In this document: positions 16,577 to 25,136 of the stretch, piece after piece
How the letters are laid out: every line of letters starts with the position of its first letter
Numbering within the stretch: the stretch's first letter is position 1
From: Acidobacteriota bacterium
GTDB taxonomy: Bacteria; Actinomycetota; Acidimicrobiia; Spongiisociales; ZC4RG35
NCBI GenBank assembly: GCA_004356805.1
Contig: SMXW01000030.1
Span: 1 to 37,659, forward strand
Reading direction: 5' to 3'
Length of the DNA stretch: 37,659 nucleotides
Notes under the pieces: generated by a model
Told to the model about the DNA's origin: nothing
The model's input: the letters and a program-made list of their open reading frames with translations, nothing else
The model's database searches: none
Translations under genes and position numbers: made by a program

Positions 16577-17200
16577 ATGGATGTGGCAACAGACCTGGTT
16601 GAAGTCTTCCTGCGTTCCAACGGCTATCTCACATTGTCGGAACTACAGATCCAGTCCTTGAACAAAAGAGGTGAATGGGAAACCGTTACCGATGTGGACA
16701 TTCTGGCCCTGCGCTTCCCGGGCCGGGTGTTCATGGCCGATGCCCACGACTCGGTGATGGCGTCCGAATTGGAAGTCCCGGGTGTGCCACTCTTTCTCGA
16801 AGACGACACCATCGATGTCATTGTCGGGGAGGTGAAGCAGGGGGAGGCGACATTCAACCCGTCGTTGACCAAGCACGAGACGCTTCACACGGCGTTGCAC
16901 CGACTCAGTTGGATCTACTCCGGAGACGATCTCGATCGGGTGATCGAAGACCTACGCGACAAAAGTGTGTGCTACACCCCTGCAAGGGGTGGGGGCACGG
17001 TGCGGACCCGGCTCGTCGCCTTCGGTCAGGCGCCCGAAGTGACGATGAATGTCATACCTCTGGAGGTGATCCTCGAGAGCGCGCTCGGTGCTCTCGAAAG
17101 CCATGACGCCCTCCTTCGCTCGGCACGATCGTCCAGTCCCGCGGCAGCCATGCTGAAGCTTCTCCACAAGACAGGGTTCCGATTCAGTCGCGATCCTTGA
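16577..17200 (+). CDS. Hypothetical protein with PD-(D/E)XK nuclease-like core
   Basis: The protein is 207 aa. The N-terminal half reads V-F-L-R-S-N-G-Y-L, then T-D-V-D-I-L-A-L-R-F-P-G (Asp39/Asp41) and D-V-I-V-G-E-V-K-Q-G (Glu85, Lys87). An acidic residue on one strand followed by E-x-K on the next is the pattern of the restriction-endonuclease-like fold. The rest is helical with a basic C-terminus. The position of the motif in a short, self-contained protein fits a housekeeping or repair-type nuclease or an inactive relative; there is no neighbouring methylase. It overlaps the opposing enoyl-CoA hydratase gene by 17 bp. Confidence 0.6.
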   Translation: MDVATDLVEVFLRSNGYLTLSELQIQSLNKRGEWETVTDVDILALRFPGRVFMADAHDSVMASELEVPGVPLFLEDDTIDVIVGEVKQGEATFNPSLTKHETLHTALHRLSWIYSGDDLDRVIEDLRDKSVCYTPARGGGTVRTRLVAFGQAPEVTMNVIPLEVILESALGALESHDALLRSARSSSPAAAMLKLLHKTGFRFSRDP

Positions 17201-17972
17201 GACGCTCCACATACTGACTGATAGCCGTATCGTGCTCAGGCGTTGAATGAGCTACCGCCTGCAGCGCCGCCGAAAACTCCAGGAAGGGGTCGAGGTCCAT
17301 GATCTTTGACTGGCGGAGCAGACGCTTGGCCAAGACCACCGCGGGTCGCGGCTTCGATGCGATGGTTCTCGCCAGTTTCATGACGTGGCCCTCCAGCTTG
17401 TTCTCCGGGACGACGCGGAGAAGGACATCGAGCCTGACTGCTTCCTCGGCGTCTATCGATCGTGCCGTCAGTGAGAGTTCGGTGGCCCGCTGCCAACCGA
17501 CGACTCGTGGGAGCAACCATGCCCCACCGTCACCGGGGATGATTCCCATCTCGATGAACGTGTGAGCGAACCGCGCCCGTGGAGTGCCAATGCGAAGGTC
17601 ACAGCCCAGAACCAGGTCGAAACCGGCGCCAATCGCAGGTCCGTTGACAGCGGCGATGGTGACGAGGTCGGTGGTGGCCATGAACCGTGTGAGCTGCTGA
17701 ATCGTTTCCCGGTACTTCTCAGTGATCTCGGCCGGGTTGCCGGCGAACAGACCATCCTTGGCAACCATGTCCTTGACGTTTCCACCTGCCGAGAAGGCGG
17801 GGCCCTCGGCTTGGAGAACCAACACGCCGGTGTCAGGGTCCGTCTCGGCGTCATGTATGGCGTCGAGAAGATCTTCAAGCATCTCGCCGCCGGTGAGGGC
17901 GTTACGAGTTTCGGGCTGGGCGAGTGTTATCACGGCCACGCCGTCGATGAGGCTTGTCTTGGTCGAGTTCAC
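17184..17972 (-). CDS. Enoyl-CoA hydratase/isomerase (crotonase) family protein
   Basis: The protein is 262 aa, typical for a crotonase. It has the oxyanion segment A-F-S-A-G-G-N-V-K-D-M, then N-G-P-A-I-G-A-G-F-D-L and F-I-E-M-G-I-I-P-G-D-G-G-A-W-L-L-P-R. The Glu at the position of rat Glu164 (in F-I-E-M-G) is kept, but the position of rat Glu144 is Asp (G-F-D-L). Hydratases use two Glu; isomerases and some other crotonases use one, so the reaction is uncertain. The GTG start forms GTGA with the stop of the BtpA-like gene, indicating translational coupling in a three-gene operon. Confidence 0.88.
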   Translation of the reverse strand: MNSTKTSLIDGVAVITLAQPETRNALTGGEMLEDLLDAIHDAETDPDTGVLVLQAEGPAFSAGGNVKDMVAKDGLFAGNPAEITEKYRETIQQLTRFMATTDLVTIAAVNGPAIGAGFDLVLGCDLRIGTPRARFAHTFIEMGIIPGDGGAWLLPRVVGWQRATELSLTARSIDAEEAVRLDVLLRVVPENKLEGHVMKLARTIASKPRPAVVLAKRLLRQSKIMDLDPFLEFSAALQAVAHSTPEHDTAISQYVERLKDRD

Positions 17973-18760
17973 AGCAGGCCGTCGTCTCGTGCGGCTTCGA
18001 TGAATCGGGATGCCCGCCTCGGGTCGACTCGATTCCGGGCGTCGCCATCGACCTTGATCGACGACCCCACGATCACCGAGTCGGCGGTGCCGGTGAGCCT
18101 GGAGAGATTGTCCACGTTTGCTCCCGATCCGATCACGACGCGGGTCTCAGTTGGGACCGCGGCCCTCACCACGGTTGCCTCATGCATGTCCGGCTCTGCT
18201 CCAGTGCCCGAACCGGAGACGATCACAGCATCTGCACGGCCACGTTCCACGATATCGGCAGCAGCCTGACTGGCATCGATTTCGGCTGGCGCGGCGGCGT
18301 GTTTGACCATCACGTCCGCCCAGATCTCCACACCGGGCGCAAGTTGGCTGCGTTTGCGAAGTACCGCTCCCGCCTGGCCCACGATCGGACCTTGATCGGT
18401 GTACATGATGCCCGTCAGCACATTCACTCTGATGAATGCGGCTCCCGTCGCCGCGGCGATCCCCAGAGCGGAAACAGCGTCGTTCCGAAGGACATTGACG
18501 CCAAACGGCAATCCAGTCGCATCTGACACTTCGGTCACGGAAACCGTCATCGCAGAGATCGTCTCCGCGGGAACACCGTCGGCGAGGAAAGGAACATCGC
18601 CAAAGTTCTCGATCATGAGAGCAGGGAACCCGGCTTCGGCCAGATCCGAAGCGTCGGAGACGGCCGTTTTTATGATCTCATCCATCGACCCGTTGAAGCC
18701 GGGGGACCCCGGAAGTGGGAGCAGATGGACCATCCCCACCACGCGGGGGATGGGACTCAC
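17969..18760 (-). CDS. BtpA/SgcQ family TIM-barrel protein
   Basis: The protein is 263 aa from GTG 18760. It begins R-V-V-G-M-V-H-L-L-P-L-P-G-S-P-G, then M-I-E-N-F-G-D-V-P-F, V-N-V-L-R-N-D, F-I-R-V-N-V, D-V-M-V-K-H-A, and V-S-G-S-G-T-G. These are characteristic of BtpA-like proteins, named for photosystem I biogenesis in cyanobacteria but widespread in non-photosynthetic bacteria, where the function is not settled (SgcQ is a putative nucleosidase). Nothing photosynthetic is nearby. The start overlaps the TGA of the TIGR03084 gene as GTGA, and the stop overlaps the crotonase start the same way. Confidence 0.85.
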   Translation of the reverse strand: MSPIPRVVGMVHLLPLPGSPGFNGSMDEIIKTAVSDASDLAEAGFPALMIENFGDVPFLADGVPAETISAMTVSVTEVSDATGLPFGVNVLRNDAVSALGIAAATGAAFIRVNVLTGIMYTDQGPIVGQAGAVLRKRSQLAPGVEIWADVMVKHAAAPAEIDASQAAADIVERGRADAVIVSGSGTGAEPDMHEATVVRAAVPTETRVVIGSGANVDNLSRLTGTADSVIVGSSIKVDGDARNRVDPRRASRFIEAARDDGLL

Positions 18761-19488
18761 AGGTAGGCCCTGGCTACCTGCATCGCCCTCTCGGAATGCT
18801 CGCCGGTCACCTTGAGACGAGTGTCCTTCGGCTTGGCTCGGCGAACTACGATCCTTGCCCAGTCGGAAGCCGACCCTTTGATCAATTGGTCGGTGTCCTC
18901 GGGCCCATAGATCCACTTGGAGTAACCGGGGCCGATGACCTCAACCCGAACCGGCTCATACTCCTCGCCGGCTTCCTTGAAGGCATAAGGAAGTGTTTTC
19001 CAACCCAGCCAGCAGATATGGCGGATACGCGGCGTGTCTTCGACTTCGATCCCAAGCGTGGCGTAGATATCGAGACCGTGCATCCATGTCTCCATCAGAC
19101 GAAACGTCGCGAACGTCCGAGCACTCATGTCGCCGGCAATCCAACTGATCCGATCGTCGCCACTCATGTGAGACAGCGGTTCCACCACTTTGGCCCGCCC
19201 GGCCCGCCACCACTCGATGACATCTTGCGGGCGCATTCCCCGACCCTTCTTGATGGCCTTCTTCTTCGACGCTTCGAGGTCTGCAGCGCTCTGCCATTCC
19301 TTGACCCTTTCACCCCCGTTGATGGCATCGGCTCCCAGTTCCTCGAAGTCGGCGAGGTGGGCGATCGTGTCCCGGACGGTCCACGGTTTGTTGGGCGTTT
19401 TGAGATCCCAAACCTTGATTGGGATGCGCTGGAGGGACTGGTCGAGAAACTGTTGCTCGGCCACTAGGTCAGACAGTATGTCGCGCAC
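18757..19488 (-). CDS. TIGR03084-like protein, mycothiol-dependent maleylpyruvate isomerase/DinB fold
   Basis: The protein is 243 aa. W-T-V-R-D-T-I-A-H-L-A-D-F-E at about 36-49 and E-T-W-M-H-G-L-D-I at about 133-141 give the His residues and helical bundle of the DinB/MDMPI metal-binding fold, and the overall pattern fits the TIGR03084 family found mostly in actinobacteria. The biochemical role is unknown; related proteins use mycothiol. It is the first gene of an operon with BtpA-like and crotonase genes. The GTG at 19488 has TAGAAT 6 nt upstream, a leaderless start. Confidence 0.8.
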   Translation of the reverse strand: MRDILSDLVAEQQFLDQSLQRIPIKVWDLKTPNKPWTVRDTIAHLADFEELGADAINGGERVKEWQSAADLEASKKKAIKKGRGMRPQDVIEWWRAGRAKVVEPLSHMSGDDRISWIAGDMSARTFATFRLMETWMHGLDIYATLGIEVEDTPRIRHICWLGWKTLPYAFKEAGEEYEPVRVEVIGPGYSKWIYGPEDTDQLIKGSASDWARIVVRRAKPKDTRLKVTGEHSERAMQVARAYL

Positions 19489-19494
19489 CCTCGG

Positions 19495-19500
19495 ATTCTA
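19495..19500 (-). promoter_or_regulatory. -10 box, leaderless promoter of the TIGR03084 operon
   Basis: Minus-strand TAGAAT ends 6 nt before GTG 19488; TTGGGA lies 19 nt further upstream as a weak -35. Confidence 0.5.
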
Positions 19501-19539
19501 ATAGTGAACTGCGCTGTACTCCCAAGCCAGGATTCGCGT

Positions 19540-20622
19540 CTACCAGGGTCTTTCGGCTTGCTCCTCGCTCATTGGCGTCGGGATGCTGGTTGTCTCGGGA
19601 AGTTCGGCTATCTCGTTGAGTCGATCGAGCAGCTGTCGAAGACGCCCAAATTGCCTCCGGTCGAACACAAACGCAATGCGGTCACAATCGAGGGCGTCGC
19701 CGTCCTCGACCTCGGGCGGCGTCGCCTCGGTGATCTCGATGCTCCCTTCGACGACGATGTCGGCGAATTCGTCGTTCAGGGCAGCCAGCTCTTGGGCGGA
19801 AGGTGCCTGACGGATCCGCAGGATGAGTCTGCCCGAGGCGTACCGCTGGGAGTGGTAGTTGGCGTAGAAGTGGCGAATGTGGTCGCAGGCCGTCGAGGGG
19901 CTGTTGGTATGAAGAAACAGGGAAAGGTCGGACTCCGAGATCAGACCTCCGGCGAGTTGGACATCTTTGACAAAGTCGATAACGGGACCCCAGTAACCCG
20001 TACCTTCCGCCTCGAGAAACACGATCGGGTGTAAATCGCTTTTGCCGGTCTGGATCAAAGTGAGCAGCTCGAATGCCTCGTCGAGGGTTCCGAATCCGCC
20101 GGGAAGGATCACAAAGGCGTGGGACTCCTTGACGAACCCGAGCTTGCGGGTGAAGAAGTATTTGAAGTTGACTGTGCGCGATTTGGACAAATAGCGGTTC
20201 GCCGCCGATTCGAACGGGAGACGGATATTGACGCCGTAGGAGTTGTCGGCACCGGCCCCGCGGTTGCCTGCCTCCATGATTCCCGGACCTGCTCCGGTGA
20301 TAACACCCCAACCGTGCTCGGCCATCATTCGAGCGAACACAACCGTTATCTCGTAGTTGGGGTCGCCCTCACCGAGACGCGCCGATCCGTAGATGGTCAC
20401 TTTCGGCTCGTCGTGACGCGAGAAGACGAGGTTGGAGTAGCGGATCTCCTTCACCGTGGTGTTGATCAGCTTCAAGTCACCGCGGGTGGCACCGTCTCGA
20501 TGCAACTTCAGGACAGTCGTAATCAGTTCTCCGATCAGGTCCTGGTTGTTGTTTTCTGACGCGTCGGCGACGAGTTGTCGAAGAGTCTCGTCGAGTTTGG
20601 GATTGCCCAAGTCATAGGCCAT
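19540..20622 (-). CDS. LOG/TIGR00730-type Rossmann-fold protein (possible nucleoside 5'-monophosphate phosphoribohydrolase)
   Basis: The protein is 360 aa. It has V-T-I-Y-G-S-A-R, G-W-G-V-I-T-G-A-G-P-G-I-M-E-A-G-N-R-G-A, and L-P-G-G-F-G-T-L-D-E-A-F-E, the P-G-G-x-G-T-x-x-E motif of LOG proteins. In plants and some actinobacteria LOG enzymes free cytokinin bases from nucleotides. This one has about 75 extra residues before the Rossmann core and about 100 after it, so it belongs to the long class whose role is less clear. The longer open frame upstream of ATG 20622 is rejected because TACGTT lies exactly 7 nt before that ATG. Confidence 0.85.
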   Translation of the reverse strand: MAYDLGNPKLDETLRQLVADASENNNQDLIGELITTVLKLHRDGATRGDLKLINTTVKEIRYSNLVFSRHDEPKVTIYGSARLGEGDPNYEITVVFARMMAEHGWGVITGAGPGIMEAGNRGAGADNSYGVNIRLPFESAANRYLSKSRTVNFKYFFTRKLGFVKESHAFVILPGGFGTLDEAFELLTLIQTGKSDLHPIVFLEAEGTGYWGPVIDFVKDVQLAGGLISESDLSLFLHTNSPSTACDHIRHFYANYHSQRYASGRLILRIRQAPSAQELAALNDEFADIVVEGSIEITEATPPEVEDGDALDCDRIAFVFDRRQFGRLRQLLDRLNEIAELPETTSIPTPMSEEQAERPW

Positions 20623-20629
20623 GGTCCGT

Positions 20630-20635
20630 AACGTA
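20630..20635 (-). promoter_or_regulatory. -10 box, leaderless promoter of the LOG-family gene
   Basis: Minus-strand TACGTT ends 7 nt before ATG 20622; no SD. Confidence 0.5.
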
Positions 20636-20726
20636 CCTGTCCGTCGTGGTAATTCGCGCCGCTGCCCGATTCCTGGAAGAGCAGATGTGTCCCCGGGATA
20701 CGGGGGCGCACTACCAGGGGTACGGT

Positions 20727-21716
20727 CTAGAAGGGCTTTGTCGACGGCCCCTTTCTCACGACCGCATTCCACACTGTCTCGTAGTGGTCACGGTCGTAGG
20801 CGTCGATCTGTGGAAGGACAAACTCGTCCCAGGCCTTGCGCAGTGGGTCCTCGCGGGCGGCGTAGACCAGGAGGCCAGTCGGTATCCGATCAAGGACAGA
20901 GCGGAGCGACAACGGTGTTTCAACACGGACATCGGTGTCGGATTCCTCAAAGGAGGCGTTGATCTCCACCGTGAGCCGAGCGATTGCCGTCACGTATTCG
21001 TCCTTCAGCTTGGGGTAGCGCCGCACCAACATTGCCTTGACCTGGTCTTCTTCCGGGAACTTCTTCTCCCAGATGACCCACCGGTCAGCGAAGGCCTTAT
21101 TGAGGATCTGGGTGCCTGCATAGTCCCTGATGTCGGTGGGGTTCATCGTGCCGAAGATACGCACGTCGTCTCTCAGGCGGACTGTCTCGCCGTTGGGGAG
21201 ATCAAGCGCGGCATAGCGGTCGAGAAGCGCATGAAGGGCGAACAATGTCTCGGCGCCGGCCGCATTCAGTTCGGAGAGGTTGAGCAACGCCGGTCCTCGC
21301 AGAGCCCGGGTAATGTCGCCATCCTGCCAACGACTTTCGGTCCCACCCTTGCCGTCACCATGTAGATGGGTCGAGCCGATGAGCGTCACATCGCGAACTT
21401 CGCCAGTGAGCGGGATCCGGAAGTAGGGGAGCCCCATCGCCGCAGCGAACTGCTCGATGTCGTGGTCCTTGCCGGTGCCCATGTGCCCACGGACAGCGAC
21501 GTGAAGCGGCACCAGGCCATCAGCCTTGGCCCGACGAGCCTGTTCGAGTTGGGCGAAGCGGTAGAGCATTCCAAGGTCGATGTAGTGCGGATCGGGTTCT
21601 GGTATCTTGCGAAGGCGAAGGTCCGAATCGGCCAAGTCGTCGGGAATCTCGAACTTCTCGAGTTCGATGGGCCTACCTTCGGCATTCGGGTCCTCGAAGG
21701 TCACTGTCTCAGGCAA
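20727..21716 (-). CDS. MoxR/CbbQ-like AAA+ protein with altered Walker A and B motifs
   Basis: The protein is 329 aa from TTG 21716, with AAAGGGGA upstream and an 8-nt overlap with the VWA gene. The AAA+ frame is clear: P-loop G-H-M-G-T-G-K-D (77-84), Walker B position L-N-L-S-E-L-N (145-151), sensor 1 G-T-M-N-P-T-D (Asn192), and an arginine region F-A-D-R-W (Arg212). The Walker A Ser/Thr is Asp84, and the Walker B Asp is Ser148; the Walker B Glu (149) is kept. MoxR proteins are chaperone-like ATPases that act on partners with VWA domains, as with RavA-ViaA and CbbQ-CbbO. Here the adjacent upstream gene encodes that partner. Whether this protein hydrolyses ATP is uncertain. Confidence 0.88.
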   Translation of the reverse strand: MPETVTFEDPNAEGRPIELEKFEIPDDLADSDLRLRKIPEPDPHYIDLGMLYRFAQLEQARRAKADGLVPLHVAVRGHMGTGKDHDIEQFAAAMGLPYFRIPLTGEVRDVTLIGSTHLHGDGKGGTESRWQDGDITRALRGPALLNLSELNAAGAETLFALHALLDRYAALDLPNGETVRLRDDVRIFGTMNPTDIRDYAGTQILNKAFADRWVIWEKKFPEEDQVKAMLVRRYPKLKDEYVTAIARLTVEINASFEESDTDVRVETPLSLRSVLDRIPTGLLVYAAREDPLRKAWDEFVLPQIDAYDRDHYETVWNAVVRKGPSTKPF

Positions 21717-23796
21717 TTGATTTCCCCTTTTTTCGAGATTCGGGTGCTCGCATCCACCAGGTATCCATGCCAGACATCGCCAGGCTTCGTCGCAATGCGC
21801 TACGCGTCCCATCCACCATCGCCTTGGCCAACTGGTCGGGCTCCTCCACCACCTCATGACGCTGGTAGGCGTCGTCGACGGTGTGATCGCCGATGCCTAT
21901 CCCGATGACGGTGGTTCCGGCAGCCTCAACGGACGAGACCGATTTAGTCAGCGCTTCCATCGAGCCGCGTGTCATGCCATCAGCGAGGACCATGAGAAGT
22001 CTGACGTCGGCGCCAAGACGGCCCATGCGATCGGCGGCGTGAATGATGTTGAACTCGTCAACATTGGCGGCCTTTTCGAAGAGCGAGACGGGTGGTGCGG
22101 TGTTGGCGTTCCGTCGCGCCAATGTTGCGGCTTTTTTCGGCTCAGCCGCCGTGAAAAAGAGGCCGGCCAGAGCGTGCTGAGCGTCGCGCCATTGTCGGTC
22201 GAACGGTTTGACGATGTAGTGGTTCACCGTGGTGATGAGTCTTTCGGCTGCAGTTCCTTGCGTTTGGCGAAGACCGGCGGTTGCGGCCGATCGGGCGCGT
22301 CGGAAGCTTTCCTCCGTGTCATCTGGTTTGGCGGCGAAACCGCGGTTGAACAGTGCTACCTCGAAGTCGATCTGCAGCTCGTCACAGAGTCGGGCCATGG
22401 TCCATGCGCCGAGGAGGGCGGCGGGCATCGCCCAAGATGTTCCTGGACCTTGGCTGCGACCGGGGTTCAGCATCGAGGCCGAGGCGTCCACAAGAAGCGA
22501 AACCGCGTAGCGACGTCTGGTGTGTGCCGAGCGACGCTCGTACAGCCTCTGATAGAGGCCGGCTCCAATGAAGAGGGCGGCATGTGGAGAGACGTCGCCC
22601 TGATCGAATCCGGAGCGGAGGCCACGTCTCTGGTTGGCAGCGAACAAGGGAAAGAGCTCACCAGAGACTTTTCGTTGGGCGACCCCCCAGCGTTTGGCCG
22701 CTGCCTTCATCGACTCGAGGCCCTCCGCTTTGAAAGCAGCGAAGGAGTGGGGGATCTGTGTCACCAGGAGTCTTCCACTCTGACCGGTCGGTAGGAACAC
22801 TTGCGGTGCCTGGCTGACGCGTAACAGTTGATCGGTCGCCTCGTTGCGGGCGATGTCGGAAGCCCCCCTGCGGTCGGACAGACCGGAGCGGGATTCTGTG
22901 GCGCGCTTGGTGTCCCGATACGAGTCTGCGTCCGACACGATGGGCGAAATCAGCCGGACGGTGTCCACTCCGGCAGCAGCCTTCTCCGCGTCTGCATCCT
23001 CGGCCAGTTTGCGTTGAGCGTTCGTTGCCGTGCTAGGCACTTCGGCGATAAGACCGTGCGTGTGCGCGATCGCTTCTAGCTCGAGGGCGAGTTGAGCCAC
23101 ATACCAGGGGTCGTCCGTCTCTCCGGCGAGACGGCAATGCTCACTGGCATCATCGATGGCCACGGCCGCCCGGGCCTCGAAATGCCGTTCGAGCACTTCG
23201 CGATCGACGTAGTTGCCTGTGAGAAGGAAACACCCCAAGACAAATTGGCTGAGTGCCCCAGACTTTGAGATGGCCTGGCCGAGCGACGACATGTAGAGGT
23301 CTTCGAGGACAGACCTTGCGCCCGGGTACGAGGAAAGACCTTGGACTTCTTGCCTAGCGTCCTCGAGGCTGAAGAATATGATCTCAGCCACGGGCTTCCC
23401 GGCCCGTTCCAGCGCCGTCAGCAGATCGAGTTCAACATCCTGGGCAACGTCTCCGTCGATGGGCCAATCGTCGGGAAGAGGCCTCTTCTCATCCAGATTG
23501 GTGGAAACCAGGTGCATCACCTCGTGAAGGGCCGACGCCAGGGCGACTTCGTCGGGCGTGACGGGAGCGTTGCGGTGGTACGCGGCTTGGAAGATCCGAG
23601 GGTCGCATACCACCTCATCCGGTGAAGCGGCGCTCTCCGAACCAAGACGCACCCGAAGGTTGGGGTTGTCAGAAAGACTCCGGGCGAGCCTGGTCACAGC
23701 TGGTGCAACGCGCTGGTAACGGCTGACGACCGCCTCTATGGCCTTGTCCTCAGGACCGACGAGGTCGGCGAGAAATGTCTGGTTACGTCCACGCAT
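21709..23796 (-). CDS. Two-domain protein: HExxH metallopeptidase-like + VWA (MIDAS)
   Basis: The protein is 695 aa. The N-terminal part has A-L-H-E-V-M-H-L-V (His91, Glu92, His95), a zinc-metallopeptidase motif, and S-L-E-D-A-R-Q-E (143-150), where Glu145 or Asp146 could be the third ligand; this E-D-A-R pattern also occurs in CobT-like and DUF2201-type proteins. The C-terminal part has S-L-L-V-D-A-S-A-S-M (MIDAS Asp437, Ser439, Ser441) and V-L-A-D-G (Asp606), a VWA domain that binds a divalent metal and ligands. Between them is a long helical region. No signal peptide is seen, so it is probably cytoplasmic. It is co-transcribed with the AAA+ gene downstream. Confidence 0.85.
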   Translation of the reverse strand: MRGRNQTFLADLVGPEDKAIEAVVSRYQRVAPAVTRLARSLSDNPNLRVRLGSESAASPDEVVCDPRIFQAAYHRNAPVTPDEVALASALHEVMHLVSTNLDEKRPLPDDWPIDGDVAQDVELDLLTALERAGKPVAEIIFFSLEDARQEVQGLSSYPGARSVLEDLYMSSLGQAISKSGALSQFVLGCFLLTGNYVDREVLERHFEARAAVAIDDASEHCRLAGETDDPWYVAQLALELEAIAHTHGLIAEVPSTATNAQRKLAEDADAEKAAAGVDTVRLISPIVSDADSYRDTKRATESRSGLSDRRGASDIARNEATDQLLRVSQAPQVFLPTGQSGRLLVTQIPHSFAAFKAEGLESMKAAAKRWGVAQRKVSGELFPLFAANQRRGLRSGFDQGDVSPHAALFIGAGLYQRLYERRSAHTRRRYAVSLLVDASASMLNPGRSQGPGTSWAMPAALLGAWTMARLCDELQIDFEVALFNRGFAAKPDDTEESFRRARSAATAGLRQTQGTAAERLITTVNHYIVKPFDRQWRDAQHALAGLFFTAAEPKKAATLARRNANTAPPVSLFEKAANVDEFNIIHAADRMGRLGADVRLLMVLADGMTRGSMEALTKSVSSVEAAGTTVIGIGIGDHTVDDAYQRHEVVEEPDQLAKAMVDGTRSALRRSLAMSGMDTWWMRAPESRKKGKSIA

Positions 23797-23866
23797 AAGC
23801 TGCCAATTGTCTCATGCCGTGTCAAACCGAAGCGAAGCGCTATTTCCACGACACACCACTGAGTAA

Positions 23867-23872
23867 TACGAT
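23867..23872 (+). promoter_or_regulatory. -10 box, leaderless promoter of the M16 peptidase gene
   Basis: TACGAT ends 7 nt before GTG 23880; there is no SD. It argues against the upstream ATG at 23814. Confidence 0.5.
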
Positions 23873-23879
23873 TCGGTCC

Positions 23880-25136
23880 GTGTACTACGACCTGACAACT
23901 CTTCCCAACGGTCTCCGAGTGATTTCGGAGACGATGCCTTCCCTTCGATCCGAGGCCCTTGGCTGCTGGATCGACACAGGTACCCGCGACGAGAGCGACA
24001 ACGAAGCGGGTGTTTCCCATTTCCTCGAACATCTCCTGTTCAAGGGATCGGATAAGCTTTCTGCTCGCGAGGTTTCAGAGACTTTCGATGCGATAGGTGC
24101 CGAGGCCAACGCTTTCACGTCCAAGGAAGCCACCTGCTTTTGGACACGGATCCTGGACAAGGAGCTGACCACGGGACTGGACGTTCTCTCCGAGATCATC
24201 CAACGTCCCGCCTTTCGCCCGCACGAGATCGACGCCGAGCGCCATGTGGTGGTCGAAGAGATCAACATGTACGAGGACGATCCAAACGACGTCGCCTTCG
24301 AGAACTTCACCACTGCTGTCTTTGCGAACCATGCCCTCGAGGCTCCAGTTCTGGGCACCAAGGATTCGATCCTTGGCATATCACGCGACGAGATCAATGG
24401 CTACTGGGGGCGTCGCTACGGGGCCGGGTCGATGGTGGTGGCTGCAGCGGGGTCGGTTGACCACGAGACGCTCGTCGAGATGATCAGCGAGCGGTTCGGC
24501 GACTGGTCGGGCGACACCCTCGATCATGATCACAGCGAGTTGGTCGGCAGGCCCCGGATCAACGTCAAGCGGAAAGACACCGAGCAAGCCCATATTGTGG
24601 TCGGCGGTCCGGGACTGGACCGAGCCGACGAGCGACGGTGGGCGTTTGAGGTGCTCAACCACATCATGGGGTCGGGCATGTCTTCCCGTTTGTTCCGTGA
24701 GGTGCGGGAAGAACGTGGACTGGCATACGCCGTGTACGGGTTCAAGTTGTCGTTCGCCGACACCGGAGCATGGGGAGTCTATGTAGGGACAACACCCAGT
24801 CAGACCGACACCGCCCTGAACGTGATTCGCGACGAACTGTCGAAGGTTGTCGACTCCGGCATCACACCCGAAGAACTGGAGCGCGCCAAGGGCTCGATGA
24901 GGGGCGGCCTGGCGTTGTCCCTCGAGGATGCCAACAGCCGGATGGTGCGATTGGGAAAGGACGAGTTGACCGGGATGCCCCATCTGTCGGTCGACCAAAG
25001 ACTGGAGAAGCTGGAGGCGATCAGTCTCGGCGACGTGCAGTCGGTGGCAGTCGACCTATACGGCGCCGATACGCGAATGATCGGGGCGGTCGGTCCATTT
25101 GACGACTCGGACCTGGAGCAATACCTGGCGGTTTAG
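23880..25136 (+). CDS. M16 family zinc peptidase (pitrilysin/processing-peptidase type)
   Basis: The protein is 418 aa from GTG 23880, beginning Y-Y-D-L-T-T-L-P-N-G-L-R-V. The inverted zinc motif H-F-L-E-H (His47, Glu50, His51) and the third ligand E-E-I-N-M-Y (Glu127, 77 residues after Glu50) are all present. The second half has R-L-F-R-E-V-R-E-E-R-G-L-A-Y-A-V-Y, the conserved R-Y-like region. This is the size and layout of the single-chain bacterial enzymes related to mitochondrial processing peptidase. No signal peptide is seen. In many actinobacteria such a gene follows pnp, but none is here. It is divergent from the HExxH-VWA gene. Confidence 0.93.
   Translation: MYYDLTTLPNGLRVISETMPSLRSEALGCWIDTGTRDESDNEAGVSHFLEHLLFKGSDKLSAREVSETFDAIGAEANAFTSKEATCFWTRILDKELTTGLDVLSEIIQRPAFRPHEIDAERHVVVEEINMYEDDPNDVAFENFTTAVFANHALEAPVLGTKDSILGISRDEINGYWGRRYGAGSMVVAAAGSVDHETLVEMISERFGDWSGDTLDHDHSELVGRPRINVKRKDTEQAHIVVGGPGLDRADERRWAFEVLNHIMGSGMSSRLFREVREERGLAYAVYGFKLSFADTGAWGVYVGTTPSQTDTALNVIRDELSKVVDSGITPEELERAKGSMRGGLALSLEDANSRMVRLGKDELTGMPHLSVDQRLEKLEAISLGDVQSVAVDLYGADTRMIGAVGPFDDSDLEQYLAV

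Noticed and set aside
23814-23879. Upstream ATG for the M16 peptidase.
   Set aside because: It lies 18 bp from the divergent VWA gene, has no SD, adds residues not typical of the family, and the -10 box at 23867-23872 would fall inside the coding region.
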